Shown in pieces: positions 6,468 through 16,106 of a DNA stretch of 64,000 nucleotides (positions within the stretch are counted from its first letter, which is position 1; every line of letters begins with the position of its first letter). The DNA lies in assembly GCA_029256185.1 (NCBI GenBank), contig JAQSYI010000021.1:42995-106994 (forward strand), in the 5' to 3' direction. This stretch comes from Paenibacillaceae bacterium. GTDB lineage: Bacteria > Bacillota > Bacilli > Paenibacillales > NBRC-103111. A program made the translations under genes and the position numbers. The notes under the pieces were generated by a model. The model did no database searches. It saw only the letters and a program-made list of their open reading frames with translations, and had not been told where the DNA came from.

Positions 6468-9158
6468 ATGATTGCCAAGGTCATTGTGGATGTTTCGGCC
6501 AAAGGAACCAACCGGCCGTTCGACTACTCGATTCCGGAACGGCTCCGCTCCTGGGTAGAGGTGGGCAGCCGGGTAGGAGTACCCTTCGGACCGAGAATTA
6601 TGCAGGGGTTCGTGGTGGGAGTAGAGCCTGCTGACTGGCAGGGCCAAGGTGATGAAGCACGACAGAGAGCAGGGATTCAGCAGAAAGAGGGACTGGGGCA
6701 AGAGAAGCCGGGACAAAAGAGGCTGGGACAGGTACAGGATCTGTTCGGCGAGCCTCTCTCTGCCGACCGCCCCGCTTCCCGTGATGCCGGGGGGCGCAAG
6801 CTGAAGGAAATCGCCCATGTGCTGGACGTAGAGCCTCCCTTGACGGAAGAATTGGTCCGGCTGGCTGGCTGGATGAGCAAAACGTACCTTTGTCATGCCA
6901 TCACCGCGCTTCAGGCGATGATTCCCGGAGCATTGAAAGCCAAGTCTGAGCGCCGGATCGGAATTGGCGCCATCGAGACGTTGGGCGCAGACGCCCAGAA
7001 GGTCCAGCTTCCTCTGGCCGTGGACGGAAACAAGGGTCAACTGGAGCTTTTCACTGCTGAGGAGGCGGACCTGCTTGGTTATCTCCGCACCATAAAAACA
7101 ACAGTTCCGCTGGATCAGCTCCTGGAACGTTTCCCTGGCCTGGCTGCTACCATTAAGGAATGGGTCCGCTGCGGATTGTTGGTTGAGGAGCAGGTGATGA
7201 AGGACAGGATCGCGGTGAAGAAGGCGCTGACTGTATTCATGAGCCATGCTCCCGATGAGCTGAGGGATCTGGCGGACAAGCTGCCTTCAAGCGCCAGACG
7301 GCAGCGGGATGTGCTGCTTCATATGGCGGAGAACCCTGCTCCGGTCCGGCTTGCAGAGCTGACGCTTGCGCTCAATGTAGGAGCGGGAACCGTGAAAAGT
7401 CTGGCCGACAAAGGTCTGCTCCGGCTGGAGGAGACAGAGGTGCTCCGTGATCCTTATGCCCGGCGGAATTTCCCCAGAACCAACCCGCTGCCCCTCACAG
7501 AGGAGCAACGGCAGGTGTTTGCTCCAATCCGCGATGCGGTGGAGGCGGGCAGGCATGAGATGTTCCTGCTGCACGGCGTGACGGGCAGCGGCAAAACGGA
7601 GGTTTACCTCCAGTCGATCCAACTTTGCCTTAACAGGGGCAAGGAAGCCATTGTGCTTGTCCCCGAGATATCCCTTACCCCCCAGATGGTGGAACGCTTC
7701 AAGGGAAGATTCGGTGATGATGTGGCTGTGCTCCACAGCCGTCTGTCCCACGGTGAACGGTATGATGAATGGCGCAAAATCTCCACCAGGCAGGTTAAGG
7801 TGGTGATAGGGGCGCGGTCGGCTATTTTTGCCCCCTTCACGCGATTAAGTCTGATTATTATTGATGAGGAGCATGAATCTTCCTATAAACAAGAGGAAAG
7901 CCCCAAATATCACGCCCGGGAAGTGGCGGCAGCCCGCGCCCGGGAGACAGGGGCTTCCGTTGTTCTCGGGTCGGCCACCCCCTCTCTGGAAAGCTGGAAT
8001 GAGGCGGACCGGGGCCGCTATCGGCTGCTGGTGATGAGGGAGCGGGTGGAAGGCCGGCCTCTGCCGCCGGTCAGGATCGTGGATATGCGCGCGGAATTGT
8101 ATGAAGGCAACCGGTCCATGTTCAGCCGCCAGCTGCATCAGGCGTTGTCCGACCGTCTCGTCAAGCAGGAGCAGGTTGTTCTGCTATTGAACAGAAGAGG
8201 ATATTCAACCTTTGTTATGTGCCGCTCCTGCGGTTTTACCGTAAGCTGTCCCCATTGCGACATTTCCCTCACCTATCATCAGAGCACGGGGATGATGCGC
8301 TGCCACTATTGCGGCTACGCGGAGCGCCAGCCTGCGGTATGCCCGGATTGCGGCAGCGAGCATATCCGCTACTTCGGTACGGGAACCCAGCGGGTGGAAG
8401 AGGAGCTGGCAAAGCTGTTTCCCGGTATCCGAGTGATCCGGATGGATGTGGACACCACAACGGAGAAAGGATCTCACGAGAGGCTGCTCACGGATTTCCG
8501 TCAGAAGAAAGGCGATGTTCTGCTGGGCACCCAGATGGTCGCCAAGGGGCTCGACTTTCCCGATGTGACGCTGGTCGGGGTGATTACCGCCGATACCATG
8601 CTGAATCTGCCGGATTTCCGTTCCTCCGAACGAACCTTCCAGCTGCTGACGCAGGTGGCCGGAAGAGCAGGCAGGCATCAGCTGCCCGGCGAAGTATTTG
8701 TGCAGACCTATACCCCCGAGCATTACAGTGTTGTGGCTGCGGGGCAGCATGATTTTCACGATTTTGCCGGCCGGGAACTGGAGCATCGTCGGCATGGGGG
8801 ATATCCGCCATATTGCCGTCTTATTCTCATCACATTGACTCATACGCAGCTGCCTCTTCTCATTAAGACCTCCGAATCATTGGTCCGGCGGCTTAAGGAG
8901 CTGGCGGAGCAGGCCGGATTGGCAGGCTTCCGCTTCGCGGCGGCAGATGCACCGTCTCCGGGGATGGATGTGTTGGGGCCGGTAGCTTCGCCCATTCCCC
9001 GAATCAAAGATAGATATCGGTTTCAATGCATGGTAAAATATCGGGGAGACCATGGGGTCTCCGCGCTGGTAAGCAAGGCCGTCGAAACCTTTGACGATTT
9101 GTGCAGCAAGGAGAAGCTTACGATCAGCGTGGATGTGGACCCTCAGGTTCTGATGTGA
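6468..9158 (+). CDS. priA: Primosomal protein N' (replication restart helicase PriA)
   Basis: Superfamily 2 helicase that reloads the replisome at stalled forks. Features: N-terminal 3'BD region, Walker A GVTGSGKTE at residues 370-378, DEEH box at 466-469, and a zinc module from Cys585 with CxxC pairs (CRSCG, CPHC, CHYC, CPDC) through about residue 630. At 896 residues it is about 90 longer than the B. subtilis protein; a Gln/Gly/Lys-rich low-complexity insert at about 55-105 accounts for part of this. Four bases after coaBC, so co-transcribed. Confidence 0.97.
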   Translation: MIAKVIVDVSAKGTNRPFDYSIPERLRSWVEVGSRVGVPFGPRIMQGFVVGVEPADWQGQGDEARQRAGIQQKEGLGQEKPGQKRLGQVQDLFGEPLSADRPASRDAGGRKLKEIAHVLDVEPPLTEELVRLAGWMSKTYLCHAITALQAMIPGALKAKSERRIGIGAIETLGADAQKVQLPLAVDGNKGQLELFTAEEADLLGYLRTIKTTVPLDQLLERFPGLAATIKEWVRCGLLVEEQVMKDRIAVKKALTVFMSHAPDELRDLADKLPSSARRQRDVLLHMAENPAPVRLAELTLALNVGAGTVKSLADKGLLRLEETEVLRDPYARRNFPRTNPLPLTEEQRQVFAPIRDAVEAGRHEMFLLHGVTGSGKTEVYLQSIQLCLNRGKEAIVLVPEISLTPQMVERFKGRFGDDVAVLHSRLSHGERYDEWRKISTRQVKVVIGARSAIFAPFTRLSLIIIDEEHESSYKQEESPKYHAREVAAARARETGASVVLGSATPSLESWNEADRGRYRLLVMRERVEGRPLPPVRIVDMRAELYEGNRSMFSRQLHQALSDRLVKQEQVVLLLNRRGYSTFVMCRSCGFTVSCPHCDISLTYHQSTGMMRCHYCGYAERQPAVCPDCGSEHIRYFGTGTQRVEEELAKLFPGIRVIRMDVDTTTEKGSHERLLTDFRQKKGDVLLGTQMVAKGLDFPDVTLVGVITADTMLNLPDFRSSERTFQLLTQVAGRAGRHQLPGEVFVQTYTPEHYSVVAAGQHDFHDFAGRELEHRRHGGYPPYCRLILITLTHTQLPLLIKTSESLVRRLKELAEQAGLAGFRFAAADAPSPGMDVLGPVASPIPRIKDRYRFQCMVKYRGDHGVSALVSKAVETFDDLCSKEKLTISVDVDPQVLM

Positions 9159-9203
9159 GAAAGATATACGCAATACTTACCATCCGAGAAGGAAGGTGCC
9201 GTT

Positions 9204-9689
9204 ATGGCCATCCGGTTTATTGTGAAAGAACCTGATCCGGTGCTGCGCGAGCATGCCAAGCCAGTGCCCAAGATTACTGCGAATATTCACAAGCTGTTAA
9301 ATGATATGGCAGAAACGATGTACGAGGCTCAGGGAGTGGGGTTGGCAGCTCCCCAGATCGGCATCTTAAAGCGTGTTATTGTGATGGACTGCGGTGAAGA
9401 CCACGGCGGTCTGATCGAATTGATCAATCCCGAGATCATCTCCAAGGAAGGGGAGCAGTTCGGAGCGGAAGGCTGTCTCAGCATCCCCGGGCTGCAAGGT
9501 GATGTGCGCCGCGCCCAGAAATGTGCAGTCAAGGGCTGGGACCGGGACGGCAAGGAAATTATTGTTGAAGGAACCGATCTGTTGGCCCGCTGCATCCAGC
9601 ACGAGGTGGACCACTTGAACGGCGTACTCTTCACGGATATAGCCGAACGGGTGTACCGGCCTGAGCCGGAGGAAGAAGAAGCAGAGTGA
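9204..9689 (+). CDS. def: Peptide deformylase
   Basis: Metalloenzyme that removes the formyl group from nascent proteins. All three family motifs are present: GVGLAAPQIG, EGCLSIPG (cysteine metal ligand) and QHEVDHLNG (two histidine ligands and the catalytic Glu). 161 residues with an acidic tail of Glu/Pro. The stop codon overlaps the GTG start of fmt, linking formyl removal and formyl addition enzymes in one unit. Confidence 0.97.
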   Translation: MAIRFIVKEPDPVLREHAKPVPKITANIHKLLNDMAETMYEAQGVGLAAPQIGILKRVIVMDCGEDHGGLIELINPEIISKEGEQFGAEGCLSIPGLQGDVRRAQKCAVKGWDRDGKEIIVEGTDLLARCIQHEVDHLNGVLFTDIAERVYRPEPEEEEAE

Positions 9690-10654
9690 AGGATGCGGTG
9701 AGAGTATTGTTCATGGGCACGCCGGATTTCGCCGTGCCCTCCCTCCAGGTGCTGCTGGAGGAAGGATATCAGGTGGTTGCCGCGGTGACCCAGCCCGACC
9801 GTCCCAAAGGGCGCAAGCGGGTGCTGACCCCGCCCCCTGTGAAGGAAGAAGCGCTGAAGCACGGCATCCCCGTGTTCCAGCCGGAGCGGATGCGCCGTGC
9901 CGAAGCGGTAGCCCAAGTGGCGGAGTATGCGCCCGATCTGATTGTTACCGCCGCCTTCGGGCAGCTTCTGCCCAAGGCCGTGCTTGAATTGCCCAAATAC
10001 GGCTGCATAAATGTGCATGCCTCCCTCTTGCCCAAATTCCGGGGAGGGGCGCCGATTCATTATGCGGTGTTGACTGGAGAAACGGAAACCGGCGTCACTC
10101 TGATGTATATGGCCGAAGGTCTGGACACGGGCGACATGATCGCTAAGGTAACGGTGCCGATTGGCAGCGATGACAATACAGGCACCTTGTTTGAGCTGCT
10201 TGCCCGGGAAGGGGCGGAGCTGCTCCGCACAACCTTGCCCGAGCTGTTGGCCGGCCGGATAGAGGCTGTGCCCCAGGATCATGCCAAGGCCACCTTGGCT
10301 CCCAATATTAAGCGGGAGGACGAGATCATTGACTGGAACCGTCCTGTCCGGGACGTATTCAACCATATCCGCGGGCTGAGTCCATGGCCCATAGCCTCTA
10401 CAACCTGGAACGGCGAGAACTTCAAGATATGGGGAGCGAAGCCCCAGCAGCCGCCCGTGATCAGCCGGGAGCTGCCGGGAACCGTCCTCTCAGTGACCGA
10501 CGAGGGCATTCTGGTAGCGGCTGCCGACGGCTCCATCTGGCTGACCGAGGTTCAGCCTGCGGGCAAGAAGGCCATGCCTGTGTCCGAATTCCGCAAGGGT
10601 ACGGCTATGGCTCCGGGCACGGTGCTGGGAGACCGCCACAATCAACAGGGTTAA
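9686..10654 (+). CDS. fmt: Methionyl-tRNA formyltransferase
   Basis: Formylates initiator Met-tRNA with 10-formyltetrahydrofolate. 322 residues; the N terminus VRVLFMGTPDFAVPSL and the catalytic segment with HASLLPKFRGGAPIHYAVL (Asn/His/Asp triad region) are diagnostic, followed by a C-terminal OB-like tRNA-binding domain. It starts with GTG at 9686, sharing four bases with the end of def; an AGGAAGAAG stretch inside def serves as ribosome site. Confidence 0.96.
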   Translation: MKDAVRVLFMGTPDFAVPSLQVLLEEGYQVVAAVTQPDRPKGRKRVLTPPPVKEEALKHGIPVFQPERMRRAEAVAQVAEYAPDLIVTAAFGQLLPKAVLELPKYGCINVHASLLPKFRGGAPIHYAVLTGETETGVTLMYMAEGLDTGDMIAKVTVPIGSDDNTGTLFELLAREGAELLRTTLPELLAGRIEAVPQDHAKATLAPNIKREDEIIDWNRPVRDVFNHIRGLSPWPIASTTWNGENFKIWGAKPQQPPVISRELPGTVLSVTDEGILVAAADGSIWLTEVQPAGKKAMPVSEFRKGTAMAPGTVLGDRHNQQG

Positions 10655-10697
10655 GCAGGCGGCGGAACCTGCAAAAAAATTTCAGGAGGCAACTTAT

Positions 10698-12086
10698 TTG
10701 AATAAAGGTCCGACCACTAACAATGGCCGCAAGCCCGGCGCCCGGGAGGCGGCCATGGACGTACTGACCCGCATCGAGCAGGATCAGGCGTACAGCAATC
10801 TGTTGCTGAATCAGACCCTGCAGAAGCTGAAGCTGGAACGGCAGGACGCAGCGCTTGCCACCGAGCTGGTATACGGAACCATCCAGCGGCTGAATACCAT
10901 CGATTATTTCCTGGGCCGGTTCGCGGCGAAGGGATTGACAAGGCTCCAGCCATGGGTTAGGAGCCTTCTTCGCTTGAGCTTCTACCAGATCCGCTACTTG
11001 GACCGGATTCCGCCCCACGCGGCTGTCAATGAGGCGGTGGATCTGGCCAAGCGCCGGGGCCACCAGGGCGTAGCCGGTCTGGTAAACGGCATTCTCCGCA
11101 ATGTGCTCCGCGAAGCGGACAGACTGGAGGTGCCGGAGAATCTGCCGGAGGTGTCACGCATCGCTCTGGAGGAGTCCCATCCGGAATGGCTGGTTGGGCG
11201 TTGGCTGAACCGCTACGGGCCTGATACGGCAAGGGCCATGTGCCAGGCGGATAACCGCCCGCCCAAATCCAGCATCCGCGTGAACCGGCTGCGGGGCACG
11301 AGGGAGGATTTGGCAGCGAGGCTGGCCGGAGCCGGGATGCAGACGGAACCATCCCTGCTGTCTCCGGCCGGGCTCATCCTGACATCCGGGGGCAGCGCAG
11401 GCGCAAGTCCGTTGTTTGCTGCCGGAGAGTTCTCCATCCAGGACGAAAGCTCCATGCTGGTGGCCTTGACTCTGGCTCCGGAGCCGGGCATGAGGGTATT
11501 GGACTGCTGCGCGGCTCCCGGCGGCAAAACCGCGCATATGGCCGAGCTGATGGATGGACGCGGGGAGATTATCGCCTGCGATATCCATGAGCACAAAGAA
11601 CAGTTGATCCGGGAGCAGGCCAACCGGCTTTCCCTGAGGAATATCCGCACGGCTGCGGCGGATGCCCGCCAATTGGGAAGCCGCTATCCCGAGGCCAGCT
11701 TCGACCGTATCCTGCTCGATGCCCCGTGCACAGGGCTGGGCGTTATCCGCCGCAAGCCTGATCTCAAGTGGGTCAAGCAGGAGATGGAGATCGCGCAGGT
11801 TGCCCAGGTGCAGCGCAGCATCCTTCAGGCGGTTCATCCCCTTTTGAAGCCCGGCGGTATTCTGATCTACAGCACCTGCACCATGGAGCCGGAGGAGAAC
11901 GGGGAGCAGATCCGCCGCTTTCTGGAGGAGACTCCCGGGTATGCTCTCGAAGCCTTCCCCAAGGGGCTGCTGCCTGAGGGCTGGGCGGAAGAGGCCGGGA
12001 AGAGCGGGATGCTACAGCTGCTGCCGCATCATTTTGATTCGGACGGTTTTTTTATCGCCAGATTGCGTAAAATTGCCGTGAATTGA
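10698..12086 (+). CDS. rsmB: 16S rRNA (cytosine-967-C5) methyltransferase
   Basis: SAM-dependent rRNA m5C methyltransferase. The N-terminal NusB-like RNA-binding domain (about 15-150) is followed by a Rossmann methyltransferase domain with VLDCCAAPGGKTAHMAE, the DAPCTG motif (Cys344) and the second cysteine in YSTCTMEPEEN (Cys394), the catalytic pair of this family. TTG start at 10698 with an AGGAGG site at 10684-10689. 462 residues, slightly longer than the usual 440-450. It follows fmt by 43 bp. Confidence 0.95.
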   Translation: MNKGPTTNNGRKPGAREAAMDVLTRIEQDQAYSNLLLNQTLQKLKLERQDAALATELVYGTIQRLNTIDYFLGRFAAKGLTRLQPWVRSLLRLSFYQIRYLDRIPPHAAVNEAVDLAKRRGHQGVAGLVNGILRNVLREADRLEVPENLPEVSRIALEESHPEWLVGRWLNRYGPDTARAMCQADNRPPKSSIRVNRLRGTREDLAARLAGAGMQTEPSLLSPAGLILTSGGSAGASPLFAAGEFSIQDESSMLVALTLAPEPGMRVLDCCAAPGGKTAHMAELMDGRGEIIACDIHEHKEQLIREQANRLSLRNIRTAAADARQLGSRYPEASFDRILLDAPCTGLGVIRRKPDLKWVKQEMEIAQVAQVQRSILQAVHPLLKPGGILIYSTCTMEPEENGEQIRRFLEETPGYALEAFPKGLLPEGWAEEAGKSGMLQLLPHHFDSDGFFIARLRKIAVN

Positions 12087-12112
12087 CCTTGACTGCCTTC
12101 ATTGGCTAAAAT
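12083..12112 (+). promoter_or_regulatory. Probable sigma-A promoter for the rlmN-stp-prkC unit
   Basis: TTGACC (12083-12088), an 18-bp spacer and TAAAAT (12107-12112). It overlaps the rsmB stop codon and lies 100 bp before rlmN, so it could start a separate transcript for rlmN onwards. Confidence 0.55.
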
Positions 12113-12125
12113 AGAGGTAGACAAC

Positions 12126-12194
12126 ATGGCCTTTATTAGGAAAGCGGAAGACAGCCTGTCGGGAAAGCGGAAGACAGACTGTCAGGAAATCTGA
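12126..12194 (+). CDS. Possible 22-codon leader ORF before rlmN
   Basis: ATG at 12126 with an AGAGGTAG ribosome-site-like stretch at 12113-12120 opens a 22-codon frame beginning MAFIRKAEDSLS and ending 17 bp before rlmN. The stretch contains an imperfect direct repeat (GGAAAGCGGAAGACAG, twice), which explains the Lys/Asp-rich content. It may be a translated leader or just chance. No family recognised. Confidence 0.25.
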   Translation: MAFIRKAEDSLSGKRKTDCQEI

Positions 12195-12211
12195 AAAACA
12201 GGTTGTGAGAG

Positions 12212-13252
12212 ATGAAACCCTTCGTATATGACTTGACTCTGGAAGAGTGGCAGAAGTGGATGAAGGAAAACGGCGAGCAGGCTTTCCGGGGCGGGCAGGT
12301 ATTTGATTGGCTCTACGTAAAGAGGGTCAGCTCTTTCGAGGAGATGAGCAATCTCTCCAAGGGGCTGAGGGAAAAGCTCGCCGCCTGCTTCCAGTTCGTT
12401 GCGCTCGCGGAGATAGACCGCTATGAATCCAAGGACGGCACCGTCAAATTCCTGTTCGAGCTTCACGACAAGAATGCGATTGAAACGGTGATCATGCGGC
12501 ATAATTACGGCAACAGCGTGTGCGTCACCACCCAGGTGGGCTGCCGGATCGGCTGCACCTTCTGCGCCTCCACGCTGGGGGGACTGAAGCGGGATCTGAG
12601 GCCCGGCGAGATTGTGGCCCAGATCGTCAAGGCGCAGCAGCTGCTTGATGCCAAGGAGGAGCGGGTCTCCAGCATTGTTGTAATGGGTATCGGCGAGCCC
12701 TTCGAGAATTATGATGCCACCATGACTTTCTTGAACCTGATGACCCACGAGAAGGGATTAAATATTGGCCAGCGCCATATTACGGTATCCACCAGCGGCA
12801 TCGTTCCGGCCATCTACCGGTTCGCCGATGAGGATACCCAGATCAACCTGGCCATCTCCATTCATGCACCCAATGATACCCTGCGGTCCAAGCTGATGCC
12901 GGTGAACCGGCGCTATCCGTTGGCGGACCTGCTTGAGGCCTGCAGATATTACACAGAGAAAACGGGGCGCAGGCTGACTTTTGAATATGCGCTGATGGGC
13001 GGTGTGAACGATAAGGCGGAGCATGCCGAAGAATTGGCTGCCATTCTGCGCACGCTTCCCTTAAGCCATGTGAACCTTATTCCGGTGAATTTTGTGCGTG
13101 AGCGCAATTATGTGCGCACCACCCGGGATGATATCTTCAACTTTCAGCGGATATTGGAAAAGGGCAAGATCAACGCAACTATCCGGAGAGAGCAGGGAAG
13201 CGATATTGCCGCTGCCTGCGGCCAGCTCCGGGCGAAACACATGGAGTCTTAG
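12212..13252 (+). CDS. rlmN: Dual-specificity 23S rRNA/tRNA adenine-C2 methyltransferase RlmN
   Basis: Radical SAM enzyme that methylates A2503 of 23S rRNA and A37 of some tRNAs. The iron-sulfur cluster cysteines are Cys111, Cys115 and Cys118 (CRIGCTFC); further family marks are GIGEPFENYD, SIHAPND and a C-terminal cysteine in AAACGQL, the position of the methyl-carrying Cys. 346 residues, normal length. Followed directly by the phosphatase/kinase pair as in B. subtilis. Its own promoter probably lies at 12083-12112. Confidence 0.96.
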   Translation: MKPFVYDLTLEEWQKWMKENGEQAFRGGQVFDWLYVKRVSSFEEMSNLSKGLREKLAACFQFVALAEIDRYESKDGTVKFLFELHDKNAIETVIMRHNYGNSVCVTTQVGCRIGCTFCASTLGGLKRDLRPGEIVAQIVKAQQLLDAKEERVSSIVVMGIGEPFENYDATMTFLNLMTHEKGLNIGQRHITVSTSGIVPAIYRFADEDTQINLAISIHAPNDTLRSKLMPVNRRYPLADLLEACRYYTEKTGRRLTFEYALMGGVNDKAEHAEELAAILRTLPLSHVNLIPVNFVRERNYVRTTRDDIFNFQRILEKGKINATIRREQGSDIAAACGQLRAKHMES

Positions 13253-13263
13253 AGGTGATGAGC

Positions 13264-14019
13264 ATGAAGACAGCAGAGCGTTCCGACATTGGACGGGTGC
13301 GCACGGTCAATGAGGACCGGGCGCTGGTCCTGCGGCGGGCAGAGGACATGATTGTGGCGGTTGTTGCCGACGGAATGGGAGGGCATCAGGCCGGTGATGT
13401 GGCCAGTAAGATGGCCATTGAGAAGATAGGGGAGGAACTCTCCCGCCTGCCTCTCGACGCTTCTCTCGAGCAGCGGAAAGAGGCTGTGCGGCTTGCGGTT
13501 GAAGCGGCCAATCAGGATGTATTCCAGCACGCGTCCCAGCGGGAGCAGCTTCACGGCATGGGTACGACGGTAGTCGTGGCAGTGGCGACGCCGGACCGGC
13601 TGGTAATCGGGCATATCGGGGACAGCAGGGCTTATCTGACCGGGACTGACGGGATCAGGCAGTTGACCGAGGACCATTCCCTTGTCAATGAATTGGTGCG
13701 CAGCGGGCAGATCAGCCGGGAGGAAGCAAGCCACCATCCCAGACGGAATGTGCTGCTCCGGGCGTTGGGAACAGAGGCCCACTCGCTGGTGGACGTGGAG
13801 GATCATGAATGGACGGAAGATGATATCCTGCTCATGTGCAGCGACGGATTAAGCGGACTGGTGGAGGAAGCGGAATTGTTCGCGGTTATCCGGTCCGGCG
13901 CTGATCTTGACGGCAAGGTGAACGAGTTGGTGGACAGGGCGCTTCAAGCGGGCGGGGACGACAATGTGACGGTGGTGCTGGTTGAGAACAAGCGGGAAGC
14001 CATGGAGGAAGAGAGGTGA
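13264..14019 (+). CDS. stp: PP2C-type serine/threonine phosphatase (Stp/PrpC)
   Basis: Metal-dependent phosphatase that reverses phosphorylation by the neighbouring kinase PrkC. Metal-binding aspartate motifs are in order: VNEDRA, VADGMGGHQAGD, GDSRAY, SDGLSG and GGDDNVTV. The ATG at 13264 is chosen over the GTG/ATG at 13255/13258 because GAGGTG (13252-13257) then has normal spacing. 251 residues. It ends 7 bp before prkC. Confidence 0.95.
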   Translation: MKTAERSDIGRVRTVNEDRALVLRRAEDMIVAVVADGMGGHQAGDVASKMAIEKIGEELSRLPLDASLEQRKEAVRLAVEAANQDVFQHASQREQLHGMGTTVVVAVATPDRLVIGHIGDSRAYLTGTDGIRQLTEDHSLVNELVRSGQISREEASHHPRRNVLLRALGTEAHSLVDVEDHEWTEDDILLMCSDGLSGLVEEAELFAVIRSGADLDGKVNELVDRALQAGGDDNVTVVLVENKREAMEEER

Positions 14020-14026
14020 ATGACAT

Positions 14027-16102
14027 TTGATCGGTCAAGTATTAGGCGGAAGATACGAGATATTGGACCGCGTCGGCGGCGGCGGCATGGCACTTGTGTA
14101 CAAAGGACATGATTTATTGCTTCATCGCAATGTCGCCGTCAAGGTGCTTCGCCAGCAGTATGTGCATGACGAGGAGTTTATCCGCCGGTTCCGGCGGGAG
14201 GCCCAGTCGGCTGCTTCCCTGTCCCATCCTAATGTGGTCAGCATGTATGATGTAGGCCAGGAAGGCGACACCCATTATATCGTTATGGAATTTGTCGAGG
14301 GCATGACGCTTAATGATCTCATCAAGGAGAAGGCTCCTCTGCAGGTGGAAGATGCTTTGCATATTGCCACGCAGATCTGCGATGCTCTGGAGCATGCCCA
14401 TAACAATCAGATTATACATAGGGATATCAAGCCCCACAATATTCTGATCGGCAAGAACGGACGCGTGAAGGTAACGGACTTCGGCATTGCCAGAGCGGCT
14501 ACCGCCTCCAGTATTACCCAGACGGGGTCGGTGGTGGGCTCCGTGCACTATTTTTCTCCCGAGCATGCCAAGGGTGTGGCGGCAGGAGCCAAGTCCGACC
14601 TGTACTCGCTCGGGATCGTGCTGTATCAGATGCTGACGGGCAGGCTTCCCTTCCTGGGAGAGAGTCCTATCAGCGTGGCGCTTAAGCATCTGCAGGAAAA
14701 TGTGGAGGAGCCCCGCAAGGTGAATCCGCTGATCCCGCAGAGTGTGGAGAATATTATCCTGAAGGCCATGCGCAAGAATCCCGACGAGCGCTATCAGTCC
14801 GCAACGGAAATGCTGCGTGATCTGGATACGGCGCTTGATCCCAAACGGCGCAACGAAGCCAAGCTTGCCTTCCAGGATGTTGGCCTGGACGGAGAACAGA
14901 CCAGGGTCATACCCGCTATCCGGGGGGAAAAGGGACTGGTTATAGACGGTGAAGGCGATAACGGCTCCTCCGGGGGCGGACGCCGGCGGAAGCGGCATCA
15001 TTGGATCGCTCCCCTGGTCTGGACCGGGATATTCCTGGTATTTCTCGCTGTGATGTGGTTCGGGGTGATTCCGGCCTTCAAGGACCGGGTGATTCCGAAG
15101 GATGTGCAGGTGCCGTCGGTTGTAGGGAAGACGGAGCAAGCCGCTACCGAGGAACTGATATTGGCCGGTCTGAAGGTTGCGCCGGAGTACAGATACAGCG
15201 ATACCGCCCAAGGCTTGGTCATCAGCCAGGATCCTCCCAGCATGAAGCTCAAGGAGAACAGCACCGTAACCATTCATGTCAGCAAGGGCGCAGAGATGGT
15301 GACCATGCAGGATTACAAGGACCAGCTGTTTAAGGATGTCAAGAAGACGCTGCTTGAAGCAGGGCTTAAAGAAGAGCAAATCTCATTCGAGGCCCGGTTC
15401 ATTGACTCCCCCGAGGATACGATCATCAGCCAGGAGCCCAAGGGAGGCGCGCAATTCGATCCGGTCAACGGCAAGGTGAAGTTTATCATCAGCAAGGGCC
15501 CGGAAAATGTGATTATGCCGGATCTGCTGAACAACACGGTGGCGGAGGCGGAAGCGAAGCTGCTGGCAGTGGGGCTTAAGCTGGCTGCGGGCGATAAGGG
15601 GCGGGAAAACGTACCAAGCTTCGACGTTCCGTCCGGCCGGGTAGTGGACACCTATCCGTTCCAGAAGGGCGATTCGGTGGATCCCTCCATGGAAATCAAA
15701 GTATATGTCAGTTCGGGACCGCCGAAGGATGCCGGCGAGTATGTGGCGACCAAGAAGCTGACAGCGGCCAAGGAAGGGAAGTCCTCCCTGTTCCGCATCG
15801 TGGTATCCGACGCCAGACACGAGAACTTCGAGTACAATACGATGGAGGTCAACGACTCGGAGATTATCACGGTGAAGGTGACGGTAACCCAGGGGAAAGG
15901 CGCTTCTATTCTCTATTACCGGGATGATAACCTGTGGGACACGGATACAATCAATTACCAGAATTATCTGGACCAGAGGAACAAGCCGTCGGTCGCCCCA
16001 TCGGCAACCCCCGGCATTCCGGCGTCAACCGGGCCGTCGGCTACACCGAAGCCGACTTCGTCAGGATCCGCTTCACCAAGTCCCACTCCTTCAGGAGGCT
16101 AG
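14027..16102 (+). CDS. prkC: Membrane serine/threonine kinase with PASTA repeats (PrkC/PknB)
   Basis: Hanks-type kinase that senses muropeptides through extracellular PASTA domains and acts in cell wall homeostasis and spore germination. Kinase domain at 1-270 with GGGGMALVYKG, HRDIKPHNIL near residue 130 and DFGIARA. One membrane helix at about 326-349 after a basic GRRRKRHH stretch, then PASTA-type repeats to about residue 565, a beta-rich domain, and a Pro/Ser/Thr tail. TTG start at 14027 with AGAGGTGA upstream. 691 residues. The stp-prkC-rsgA order is conserved. Confidence 0.96.
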   Translation: MIGQVLGGRYEILDRVGGGGMALVYKGHDLLLHRNVAVKVLRQQYVHDEEFIRRFRREAQSAASLSHPNVVSMYDVGQEGDTHYIVMEFVEGMTLNDLIKEKAPLQVEDALHIATQICDALEHAHNNQIIHRDIKPHNILIGKNGRVKVTDFGIARAATASSITQTGSVVGSVHYFSPEHAKGVAAGAKSDLYSLGIVLYQMLTGRLPFLGESPISVALKHLQENVEEPRKVNPLIPQSVENIILKAMRKNPDERYQSATEMLRDLDTALDPKRRNEAKLAFQDVGLDGEQTRVIPAIRGEKGLVIDGEGDNGSSGGGRRRKRHHWIAPLVWTGIFLVFLAVMWFGVIPAFKDRVIPKDVQVPSVVGKTEQAATEELILAGLKVAPEYRYSDTAQGLVISQDPPSMKLKENSTVTIHVSKGAEMVTMQDYKDQLFKDVKKTLLEAGLKEEQISFEARFIDSPEDTIISQEPKGGAQFDPVNGKVKFIISKGPENVIMPDLLNNTVAEAEAKLLAVGLKLAAGDKGRENVPSFDVPSGRVVDTYPFQKGDSVDPSMEIKVYVSSGPPKDAGEYVATKKLTAAKEGKSSLFRIVVSDARHENFEYNTMEVNDSEIITVKVTVTQGKGASILYYRDDNLWDTDTINYQNYLDQRNKPSVAPSATPGIPASTGPSATPKPTSSGSASPSPTPSGG

Positions 16103-16106
16103 TCTT

